Positions 1 to 5,619 are shown, counted from the first letter of the stretch. The stretch: DNA of 5,708 bases from Gammaproteobacteria bacterium (GCA_030426065.1 JAUHZH010000166.1:1-5708); one strand, 5' to 3'. A program made the numbers and translations. Notes: generated by a model not told the origin, from the letters alone.

Positions 1-180
1 GAGATAGGTGAACTCCTGCGCGTCCCCGCTGAGGTCGATGCGACCCAGCAGGGGCCCGCCCCAGGGCGAGTCGTCGGTGCGCACGGGCACGCCCGCCTTC
101 TCGGCGCCGATCTGGAGCAGCTCGGTCAGTCGCGCCGTGTCGATGAACCCCGGCAGGACGTTGTTGACCGTGATGTTGTA
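1..180. other. High-GC segment with sharp composition boundary inside the SDR gene
   Basis: By hand count the three 60-base blocks are about 70%, 75% and 60% G+C. The block at 241-300 is about 47%, and the rest of the window is similar. Leucine codons on the coding (minus) strand switch from mostly TTG/CTG to only CTG/CTC. The shift falls at about 165-190, where the coding strand encodes the conserved YNITVNNVLPG stretch. Both sides read as SDR in one frame. This is what a join between two homologous genes from different genomes looks like. Whether the join is biological or made by assembly cannot be told from the sequence. Confidence 0.75.
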
Positions 181-711
181 TTGTCCCAACTCATTGGCCA
201 AAGTTTTGGCCCAGCTGGCGACTGCCCCACGGATGGTGTTGGAAACACCCAAGTTGGGCAAAGGTTGTTTGACCGAAGTGGAAATCACATTCAGTATGCG
301 ACCATAGCCAGCCGCTTGCATTCCAGGAACCAAAGCCAGGGCCAAAATTTGATTACAGATCAAATGTTGGTTGAATGCTGCTGTGTAGTCTTCAGGGTTG
401 GCATTGATGGCCAATCCTGGCGCGGGTCCGCCTGTGTTGTTGATCAGGATGTGGTAGGCATGACCTGAGGCCACGTCGGCTTCGATCGCTTGCTTGACGG
501 CTTCAGGTTGAGAAAAATCAGCCACCAAAGTGCGGTGTGATTGTCCTGATTTTGAAGACAAGGTGTTCAATGCAGCGGCCAGGCTGTCAGGGTTCCTGGC
601 CATCAAAGTCACTTCGGCCCCTTGCTCAGCCAATTGCTGAGCAATGGCCAGACCCATGCCTTGTGAAGCACCACACACCAGAGCGGATTTGTCAGTTAAA
701 TTCAGGTCCAT
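1..711 (-). CDS. SDR-family oxidoreductase, C-terminus beyond window, chimeric composition
   Basis: Reading leftward from the ATG at 711, 237 codons are open to the window edge. The product has an SDR Rossmann fold: a glycine motif GASQGMG at residues 14-20, Asp65 at the usual adenine-contact position, and NNTG at 91-94 in place of NNAG. Arg39 after the second strand suggests NADP(H) preference (inference). The catalytic Ser is Ser144, but the expected Tyr and Lys of YxxxK are Ser157 and Arg161 (SNTIR). I recall a subgroup of annotated SDRs with this LSNxxR-type sequence, so it is probably a subgroup trait; substrate unknown. The conserved TVNNVLPGF follows at 181-189. From about residue 179 onward codons become strongly GC-rich, although the frame and SDR-like character continue (LLGRI, then AQEFTYL, resembling the 'GRIGDPEEFAYL' region). 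The start overlaps the stop of the upstream small gene (TGATG), so translation is probably coupled. Confidence 0.88.
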   Translation of the reverse strand, partial: MDLNLTDKSALVCGASQGMGLAIAQQLAEQGAEVTLMARNPDSLAAALNTLSSKSGQSHRTLVADFSQPEAVKQAIEADVASGHAYHILINNTGGPAPGLAINANPEDYTAAFNQHLICNQILALALVPGMQAAGYGRILNVISTSVKQPLPNLGVSNTIRGAVASWAKTLANELGQYNITVNNVLPGFIDTARLTELLQIGAEKAGVPVRTDDSPWGGPLLGRIDLSGDAQEFTYL

Positions 712-920
712 CAGGCCTCCTTGATTGCTTTGACTAAGAGTTCGCGCGCCATCACCGCATCGGTTCTGACAGGAAATGTAAATTGTAACAGGTCGCCCAC
801 AACGCGGACATTGAATTGAAACCCTTTGTTGGCTTCTGCTTCAAAGATGGGACTGACGAACACCACCTGACACAAGGTCAAGGTGAAGCCTTTGAGTTCA
901 TGTGTTTTCATGGTCATCAT
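711..920 (-). CDS. Small conserved-looking hypothetical protein, coupled to the SDR
   Basis: A protein of about 69 residues that I do not recognise. It reads MMTMKTHELKGF at the start, then alternating hydrophobic/polar stretches suggesting beta strands (FTLTLCQVVFVSP; FQFNVRVVGDLLQFTFPV), and ends in a likely amphipathic helix (AVMARELLVKAIKEA). There is no signal peptide or membrane segment, so it is probably a small cytosolic single-domain protein. In-frame ATGs lie at 935, 920, 917 and 911. I chose 920; ATG 911 is equally possible because a TAAG lies 9 bases before it, and 935 would fall at the foot of the upstream terminator. The stop codon shares one base with the SDR start (TGATG), so the two are probably co-translated and may be functionally linked. 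No function can be assigned. Confidence 0.65.
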   Translation of the reverse strand: MMTMKTHELKGFTLTLCQVVFVSPIFEAEANKGFQFNVRVVGDLLQFTFPVRTDAVMARELLVKAIKEA

Positions 921-936
921 CTTACAACCAGACATC

Positions 937-974
937 AAAAAACCCAAGCATCAAAGGAATGACGCTTGGGTTTT
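937..974 (-). terminator. Intrinsic terminator after the DUF4389 gene
   Basis: An 11-bp perfect inverted repeat, AAAACCCAAGC (939-949) and GCTTGGGTTTT (964-974), is extended inward by a TCA/TGA pair after one mismatch. On the minus strand it is followed by six T residues (complement of 937-942). It lies about 32 bases beyond the stop of the leftward DUF4389 gene, the normal place for a Rho-independent terminator. On the plus strand the T run is only four, so leftward termination is the main reading. The next gene start is only some 17 bases further on. Confidence 0.8.
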
Positions 975-989
975 CACTGAGTTGAAAAC
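970..989. repeat. Short inverted repeat overlapping the terminator arm
   Basis: GTTTTCA (970-976) and TGAAAAC (983-989) form a perfect 7-bp inverted repeat around a 6-base loop. In leftward RNA it forms just before the terminator hairpin and shares bases 970-974 with that hairpin's first arm, so the two structures partly exclude each other. The pairing is AT-rich and the shared part is only the base of the terminator stem, so a regulatory role is speculative. Confidence 0.4.
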
Positions 990-1006
990 ATCAACAAAGG
1001 AGCCGG

Positions 1007-1465
1007 TTAAGAAGAAGAGTTGGCCTCTTTGCTGGTGTTTTCGTTGGTTTCGTCGTATTGCCACGACTGAAAGGGAAATGGTTTTTTGTCTTTTTGAAAT
1101 GAAACGTATTTGATGATGTCAGCCAGGTAGTCGCCCAACTCACCATTGAAGGCTTTCAAGTTTTTGTTCAATTCGCCTGTAATCAACAAGAAGCCAAACT
1201 GAACCAAAACCACAACTGCAAATACAAACAATGACAACCAGCCAATCACACCAAAGAGCAAGGTAAAACCGATGCGACACAGGACTTCGCTGCTGACGAT
1301 GGGTTTCTTGTCGGCTTCTTTGCTTTCATTTGATGCCGCTTGCTGGGTTTGGTTGATGGTTTCGCTGGCTTCGTTGACACTGTCAGAAGCGTCTTTCACC
1401 GCTTCCTCAGCTGCTTCCACAACCTCTGCTGCCACTTCAATGTCGTCTTTTTTCTCTTCGCTCAT
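1007..1465 (-). CDS. DUF4389 family membrane protein
   Basis: A 152-residue protein starting MSEEKKDDIE. Residues 1-55 are acidic, rich in Ala/Glu/Asp/Ser/Asn and free of Pro until about 55, so probably helical or disordered. Residues 61-96 are a long hydrophobic segment (one long or two short membrane helices), followed by LITGELNKNLKAFNGELGDY and YVSFQKDKKPFPF. The 'TGE-N--L--F---L--Y' and 'KPFPF' pattern is what I recognise as DUF4389, an uncharacterised family of Proteobacteria and some other bacteria. Family function is unknown. The start is set by a clear GAGGA ribosome site 6 bases upstream; an in-frame TTG at 1477 lies before that site and is rejected. The acidic N-terminal extension and the Ser/Asn-rich tail are less typical than the core. 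It lies downstream of, and in the same direction as, the permease gene, with a gap of about 110 bases. Confidence 0.85.
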   Translation of the reverse strand: MSEEKKDDIEVAAEVVEAAEEAVKDASDSVNEASETINQTQQAASNESKEADKKPIVSSEVLCRIGFTLLFGVIGWLSLFVFAVVVLVQFGFLLITGELNKNLKAFNGELGDYLADIIKYVSFQKDKKPFPFQSWQYDETNENTSKEANSSS

Positions 1466-1469
1466 GATG

Positions 1470-1475
1470 ATCCTC
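1470..1475 (-). promoter_or_regulatory. Ribosome binding site of the DUF4389 gene
   Basis: The minus strand reads TTGAGGATCATCATG. The GAGGA element is 5-6 bases before the ATG at 1465 and decides that start over the in-frame TTG upstream. Confidence 0.7.
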
Positions 1476-1573
1476 AATCTGATGTATTTCTAATTATTTT
1501 CGAACAAAAAGGCGGCAAATCACAGTGCCAGAAGTATCAATTTAATGGGGAATATGGGTCTGGTTGTGAGTGG

Positions 1574-2479
1574 TTACTTTTTTAAGCTGGCCAACATCGA
1601 GCCCGATACGATCAAGGCAACTCCGACCAATCCCCAGGTTTGGATGTGCTCGGGGTTGAGTAACTCTGGAAACAAGGAGGCAAAGGCATTGATGAAAAAT
1701 AAAGTGAACACGGGTGTCATGGCCAGCACCATCCCAACTCGAGAGGCTTGCCAATGGTTCAAGGCCTCGGCGAAAGCACTGTACGCGCCGACGGTATTGA
1801 CACAGGCATAGGCAATGGCCCACCACTGGGTGCTGTTGATTTGCTCCCATCCTTGGGTTTCTATGCCAAACAACAGCACAAATGATGCAAACACATAGAT
1901 GAACAGCAGAATCGCTTGTGAGCTGAGTTTGGATGCCAGCCTTTTTTGAATCAATGCATAGATGGCCCAAGTGGCGGCGGCAGCAAACATGACCCAAAAA
2001 CCCGTCGTAAAATCACTGCTGATGATTTGTTTGAGTTGGTCATTGAAAAACAGTGCCATGCCCAAGAGGATGGACAAGGCGCCCAGCAACTGTCGACGAG
2101 AAAATGTTTCTTTGAACAACATGACGCCGCCCAAAGTCATCAGCAGTGGTGCCATCTGGATGAACACCTGTGCATTCGCTGGCGAAGTCATTTCCAAGCC
2201 ATAGAGGAAAAGCAAATAATTGGCGACCAACATGATGGCGGCCAACAAGAGCCAAAGCCAATCCGCAGTAGACAAGGATTTGAACTGATGTAATCGGCGC
2301 CTGGAGACAAGCAAAATGGCGGTAAAGATGGCCGCAAAAATGAACCTGAGCCACGTCAAGGACCAGGCATCCATCACATCCAAACTGATTTTCAAAGACA
2401 CCGGTAAAGTGCTCCAAAAGAAGACAGTGATTAATGACAGGGTCAAACCCAGTTTCCAATTGTGTTGCGTTTGGTTCAT
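1574..2479 (-). CDS. EamA/DMT superfamily permease
   Basis: A 301-residue inner-membrane protein with ten evident hydrophobic helices (about 11-30, 39-59, 74-91, 100-122, 129-145, 158-178, 188-206, 219-240, 248-272, 281-299). This is the two-times-five-helix EamA duplication. Family signatures are the early FFWSTLPVSLK, WLRFIFAA in helix 2, ANAQVFIQMAPL in helix 4 and FKETFSRRQLLGALSILLG leading into helix 5. The second half repeats the pattern with ASRVGMVLAMTPVFTLFF and TWGLVGVALIVSG. Members export or import metabolites such as amino acids, sugars or purines by a drug/metabolite-transporter mechanism; the substrate cannot be read from sequence. The ATG at 2479 gives an N-terminus (MNQTQHNWKLG) right before helix 1, but it lacks a good Shine-Dalgarno site. 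A longer TTG start at 2530 is unlikely because it would lie within the promoter-like region. The gene is divergent from the lipoprotein gene. Confidence 0.9.
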   Translation of the reverse strand: MNQTQHNWKLGLTLSLITVFFWSTLPVSLKISLDVMDAWSLTWLRFIFAAIFTAILLVSRRRLHQFKSLSTADWLWLLLAAIMLVANYLLFLYGLEMTSPANAQVFIQMAPLLMTLGGVMLFKETFSRRQLLGALSILLGMALFFNDQLKQIISSDFTTGFWVMFAAAATWAIYALIQKRLASKLSSQAILLFIYVFASFVLLFGIETQGWEQINSTQWWAIAYACVNTVGAYSAFAEALNHWQASRVGMVLAMTPVFTLFFINAFASLFPELLNPEHIQTWGLVGVALIVSGSMLASLKK

Positions 2480-2518
2480 GGTGGCTTGGTGAGTCCGGTA
2501 AAGGGGTGACAATCGGCT

Positions 2519-2548
2519 ATTAGAATACAAACCTCAATCAAATGTAAG
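2519..2548 (-). promoter_or_regulatory. Candidate promoter of the EamA permease gene
   Basis: On the minus strand CTTACA (2548-2543, 4/6 to TTGACA) and TCTAAT (2524-2519, 5/6 to TATAAT) are 18 bases apart. Transcription would start near 2512 and give a leader of about 30 bases before the ATG at 2479. Assigned by eye only. Confidence 0.4.
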
Positions 2549-2550
2549 TC

Positions 2551-2567
2551 ATTCAGAAAAAATTCAG
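2551..2567. repeat. Direct repeat ATTCAG in the divergent intergenic region
   Basis: ATTCAG occurs at 2551-2556 and again at 2562-2567, a period of 11 bases (one helical turn) between the two divergent genes. It could be a regulator site or chance; the units are short. Confidence 0.25.
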
Positions 2568-2603
2568 GCAGAAGGGTTAGAATGAATCGTAATTGAACTA
2601 TTT

Positions 2604-2609
2604 TATATT
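2604..2609 (+). promoter_or_regulatory. -10-like TATATT just before the Tyr-rich lipoprotein gene
   Basis: TATATT matches 5/6 of the sigma-70 -10 consensus but ends only 3 bases before the annotated ATG at 2613, and no convincing -35 is found 16-18 bases upstream. If used, the transcript would be leaderless or start inside the first codons, which agrees with the absence of any Shine-Dalgarno site before 2613. In-frame ATGs at 2625 and 2631 would then be alternatives. Confidence 0.3.
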
Positions 2610-2612
2610 GCG

Positions 2613-3665
2613 ATGAAAGCTTTGATGACGATGCTGTCGGTTCTTGTGCTGGCAGGCTGTACCAACAACCACAGTTACCATGACAGTTACCGTGGTGATG
2701 GTTATTATGCATCAGATTATGATGCCTATTATGGTTATGGTGATTCTTATGGGTATTCCACTGATGGCAGTGGGATCTATTACAACAACTACAATTACTA
2801 CCCTGATCGTTGGGGCATCAATTACAGTGTCAATTACTACAGTCCCTACAGATACCCCCGCATTGGATTTTATTTCAATGATTGCTATTACTGGACCTTC
2901 AATTGTCATTACAGCTGGGGTGGCGGTTATTGGCTGGCGCCGGTTTGGGGCTTTTCATCCTGGTACTACAATGACTATTGGTGGTACAACCATTGGCGCC
3001 ATCGCAACTACCACCACACACCCAGGTATGGCCGATATTCGGCAAGGCGTGAGGCGCAAAGGTTGGCCAATCGCACCAGAAACCGCCACATGACATACAA
3101 AGAAGCTTGGCCTCATCACAACCGAAGTGGCTACGTCAGTCGCGAGCGTTCAAGGTACAGCAGCGCAGGCAAGCCGTGGCATCGCACCCAGTCGACACAG
3201 CGAAACCAACGCAGGTCCAGTGACAGTGTCAATGAATTGAACCGAATCAGGCGCGCTCACCAACCCAAACAACCGCGAGTTGAACCACAAAGCCGTTACC
3301 ATGCACCGACCAGGTCCGCGCAAAAGCCATTGCGGGTGCGGTCATCAGGTCAGCCTGTGGCGACACAACTTCCGGCCACCCAGCCGCGACCTGTTTATGA
3401 ACGCAGGGGTGATGTCCGTTCATCTTCGCCACATCGTACCGTGGAACACACCGCGCAACGCAGCAGAGATGCGGTCAGATCTCAAAACAACCGGTCAGTG
3501 AATCGAAACTCTCATCGGCCGCCCAGTCAATCCAACAGGGCACAGCAAAGCAGTCGACCGGCACCCAAGGCGCCCAAGCCAGTGGCCAAACCAAGCAGCA
3601 GCCGCAAAAGCAGCGGATCATCACGCTCATCCAGTCGCAGTCGATCGCGTGACCAAGACCGTTAA
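2613..3665 (+). CDS. Tyr/Trp-rich, Arg/Ser-rich two-block lipoprotein (unrecognised)
   Basis: A 350-residue protein with a lipoprotein signal, MKALMTMLSVLVLAGC: lipobox LAGC with the lipidated Cys at 16 and Thr at +2, so outer-membrane sorting by Lol is expected. Residues 17-142 hold 32 Tyr and 9 Trp in 126 positions, with many Asn, Asp, Gly and Ser and with Cys91 and Cys98. The densest part is SWGGGYW to YYNDYWWYNHW (101-128). Residues 143-350 switch to a low-complexity basic region with about 40 Arg plus Ser, Gln, Pro and Asn and few acidic residues. It ends in an RS-like tail (331-350, key pattern SSSRSRSR). No enzymatic motif is visible. The N-block could be a stacked aromatic, surface-exposed or self-associating domain, and the C-block a disordered polyanion-binding segment (peptidoglycan, LPS, DNA); both are inference. 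The start lacks a Shine-Dalgarno site, but the ATG at 2613 supplies the only n-region Lys. I know no named family for the whole. Confidence 0.85.
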   Translation: MKALMTMLSVLVLAGCTNNHSYHDSYRGDGYYASDYDAYYGYGDSYGYSTDGSGIYYNNYNYYPDRWGINYSVNYYSPYRYPRIGFYFNDCYYWTFNCHYSWGGGYWLAPVWGFSSWYYNDYWWYNHWRHRNYHHTPRYGRYSARREAQRLANRTRNRHMTYKEAWPHHNRSGYVSRERSRYSSAGKPWHRTQSTQRNQRRSSDSVNELNRIRRAHQPKQPRVEPQSRYHAPTRSAQKPLRVRSSGQPVATQLPATQPRPVYERRGDVRSSSPHRTVEHTAQRSRDAVRSQNNRSVNRNSHRPPSQSNRAQQSSRPAPKAPKPVAKPSSSRKSSGSSRSSSRSRSRDQDR

Positions 3666-3694
3666 AAGTTGGTCACAAACATCGTTTTGACGAG

Positions 3695-3722
3695 GGCGGG
3701 TTGATAGTGAAATCAACCCGCC
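3695..3722. terminator. Strong hairpin between the two lipoprotein genes, probable terminator
   Basis: GGCGGGTTGAT (3695-3705) and ATCAACCCGCC (3712-3722) form a perfect 11-bp stem around a 6-base loop, 30 bases after the stop at 3665. There is no proper T run on either side (plus strand continues ATTCATGTAAAATC), so it is at best a weak intrinsic terminator for the upstream gene, or an mRNA 3'-end stabiliser. It also overlaps the candidate promoter of the peptidase gene. Confidence 0.55.
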
Positions 3723-3735
3723 ATTCATGTAAAAT
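3707..3735 (+). promoter_or_regulatory. Candidate promoter of the M2 peptidase gene
   Basis: TAAAAT (3730-3735, 5/6) is preceded 17 bases upstream by GTGAAA (3707-3712, 4/6 to TTGACA). Initiation near 3742 would give a leader of about 23 bases that includes the ribosome site. The -35 lies in the loop and right arm of the hairpin. Assigned by eye. Confidence 0.4.
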
Positions 3736-3751
3736 CATCGGGTTTTATGAT

Positions 3752-3755
3752 GGAG
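3752..3755 (+). promoter_or_regulatory. Ribosome binding site deciding the peptidase start
   Basis: GGAG at 3752-3755 stands 9 bases before the ATG at 3765. Two upstream in-frame ATGs (3747, 3750) have no such site, and they would place MMEQPT before an already complete lipoprotein signal. Confidence 0.6.
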
Positions 3756-3764
3756 CAACCCACA

Positions 3765-5615
3765 ATGTTAAAAAAATCCCTGTTATTGACTGTCGCTTTA
3801 GGATTGACGGCTTGTCAATCTCAAGAAGCCAACGATTCAACGAATGTTGCCAAAACTCAAGCCACCTCAGCAAGCAATCAGGCACCTGTTGGCCCCAACC
3901 TAGAAGATGCCAAACAGTTTTTGGCAGAAGTGGAATCCACATTGGTCAAGGAAGGCGAATATGCCGCTCGCATTGCTTGGGTTCAAGCCAATTTCATCAC
4001 CGAGGATACGGTTTGGTTGGGAGCCAAGAGCATAGAAAAAACGGGGGCCTTACAGGTTAAGTTTGCCAATCAAGCCCAAAAGTTCGATGATTTGGATTTG
4101 CCCGCAGACATGCGTCGCCGATTGAACATCATCAAAGGCGGCATGACATTGGCTGCTCCCAATGACGCTGACAAGAATGCCCGCTTGGCACAAATCATGG
4201 CCAATTTGGAGGCCACTTATGGTGCCGGGAAATACTGTGAGGGTGATGACTGTCAGTCCTTGGGTCAATTATCCAAAACCATCGCAGAATCGCGAGATGC
4301 TGATGAGCTGTTGAAGGCATGGGATGGTTGGCGAACGGTGTCTCCTGTGATGCGTGATTCTTATCAAGAAATGGTCAGTTTGGCCAATGAAGGTGCGCGT
4401 GAATTGGGTTTTGATGACACGGGTGCCATGTGGCGCGCTGGCTATGACATGCCTGCCAATGATTTTCCAGTCGAATTGGATCGCTTGTGGGGCCAGGTCA
4501 AGCCTTTGTATGATGCATTGCAATGCCATGTTCGCACGAAGTTAACCGATCATTATGGCGAAGAAGTGATGGGCAATGACGGCATGATTCCGGCCCATTT
4601 GTTGGGCAACATGTGGGCGCAAGACTGGACCGCTGTGTATGATTTGGTGAAGCCAGAAGATGCAGGTTCGACCATCGATGTCACCGCCTTGTTGAATGAG
4701 CATGGTTATGATGCTGAAAAAATGGTCAAGACTGCAGAAGGCTTTTTCACCTCCTTGGGTTTGGATCCATTACCAGAAACGTTTTGGCAGCGTTCTTTGT
4801 TCTTGAAGCCTCAAGACCGAGATGTGGTTTGTCATGCTTCGGCATGGGACATCGACAATGAAGAAGACATCCGCATCAAGATGTGTATCAAAGAAGACTA
4901 TGAAGACTTCGTCACCATCCACCATGAGTTGGGTCACAATTATTACCAGCGTGCCTACAAAGACCAAAGCATCCTGTATCGCAACGGAGCCAACGACGGT
5001 TTCCACGAAGCCATTGGTGACACCATTGCGTTGTCCATCACACCACAATATTTGAAAGAAATTGGTTTGATCGATGCGGTACCCGAATCGAGCAATGATT
5101 TGGGCATGTTGATGAAAAAAGCATTGGAAAAAATTGCCTTTGTCCCCTTTGGGTTGATGATTGATCAATGGCGTTGGAAAGTGTTCAACGGTGAAATCTC
5201 TCCCCAAGAATACAATGCAGGCTGGTGGGCATTGCGAAACCAATACCAAGGCGTGAAGGCCCCCAATGAACGCACCGAAGACCATTTCGACCCAGGTGCC
5301 AAATACCACATTCCAGGCAACACGCCCTACACCCGATACTTTTTGGCGCACATTTTGCAGTTTCAATTCCACAGGGAATTGTGTGCCGCTGCGGGTTATG
5401 AAGGTGATTTACATCGTTGTTCCATTTATGGCAATGAAACTGCCGGCGACAAACTCAATCAAGTACTGGAAATGGGCGCATCAAAACCATGGCAAGACGC
5501 CATGGAAGTGGTGGCCAATTCGCGTGAAATGGATGCCACTGCGGTGGTGGATTACTTTGCTCCATTGAAGTCGTGGTTGGACGAACAAAACAAAGGCCGT
5601 GCTTGCGGTTGGTGA
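3765..5615 (+). CDS. M2-family peptidyl-dipeptidase (ACE homologue), lipoprotein
   Basis: A 616-residue zinc peptidase that by homology releases C-terminal dipeptides. The N-terminus MLKKSLLLTVALGLTAC is a lipoprotein signal (lipobox LTAC, Cys17, +2 Gln), so the enzyme is probably tethered in the periplasm at the outer membrane. The catalytic domain spans about 50-616, the size of one ACE domain. Zinc ligands and base are HELGH 387-391 plus Glu415 in FHEAIGD, at the same 28-residue distance as in human testis ACE. Substrate-site residues match by aligned motif: Gln286 (NMWAQ), Lys513, His515, Tyr522, Arg524 and Tyr525 (KYHIPGNTPYTRY), and HAS at 357-359. Trp487 and Arg491 (WWALR) match the chloride-1 site. 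Cysteine pairs 158/163, 356/374 and 540/552 correspond to the three ACE disulfides. It even ends in GW like ACE. The physiological substrate in bacteria is unknown; a role in periplasmic peptide nutrition is likely. No operon partner is evident. Confidence 0.96.
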   Translation: MLKKSLLLTVALGLTACQSQEANDSTNVAKTQATSASNQAPVGPNLEDAKQFLAEVESTLVKEGEYAARIAWVQANFITEDTVWLGAKSIEKTGALQVKFANQAQKFDDLDLPADMRRRLNIIKGGMTLAAPNDADKNARLAQIMANLEATYGAGKYCEGDDCQSLGQLSKTIAESRDADELLKAWDGWRTVSPVMRDSYQEMVSLANEGARELGFDDTGAMWRAGYDMPANDFPVELDRLWGQVKPLYDALQCHVRTKLTDHYGEEVMGNDGMIPAHLLGNMWAQDWTAVYDLVKPEDAGSTIDVTALLNEHGYDAEKMVKTAEGFFTSLGLDPLPETFWQRSLFLKPQDRDVVCHASAWDIDNEEDIRIKMCIKEDYEDFVTIHHELGHNYYQRAYKDQSILYRNGANDGFHEAIGDTIALSITPQYLKEIGLIDAVPESSNDLGMLMKKALEKIAFVPFGLMIDQWRWKVFNGEISPQEYNAGWWALRNQYQGVKAPNERTEDHFDPGAKYHIPGNTPYTRYFLAHILQFQFHRELCAAAGYEGDLHRCSIYGNETAGDKLNQVLEMGASKPWQDAMEVVANSREMDATAVVDYFAPLKSWLDEQNKGRACGW

Positions 5616-5619
5616 TTAA

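Noticed and set aside
8..307. Plus-strand open frame across the high-GC segment
   Set aside because: It crosses the composition junction and overlaps the SDR frame, which has clear family motifs on the opposite strand; high GC alone makes long chance frames likely.
1485..1573. Gap between the permease and DUF4389 genes checked for small RNA or terminator
   Set aside because: No convincing stem with T run and no RNA family recognised; only weak promoter-like AT-rich sequence before the DUF4389 start.
1542..1997. 151-codon minus-strand frame (His/Cys/Arg-rich) overlapping the permease gene
   Set aside because: Out-of-frame shadow of the EamA coding sequence, which has ten well-placed helices; no ribosome site.
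2712..2909. Ile/Val-rich open frame on the minus strand
   Set aside because: Antisense of Tyr codons gives Ile/Val codons mechanically, so the apparent membrane protein is a composition artefact.
2644..3093. A 149-codon open frame on the plus strand inside the Tyr-rich lipoprotein gene, rich in Thr/Met/Ile/Val
   Set aside because: It is the +1 shadow of TAY/AAY-rich codons; repetitive composition removes stops, and it has no ribosome site of its own. The main frame has a proper lipoprotein signal.
4770..5372. 200-codon minus-strand open frame inside the M2 peptidase gene
   Set aside because: It lies antisense to strongly conserved ACE catalytic motifs, which explain the constraint; its sequence shows no recognisable domain.
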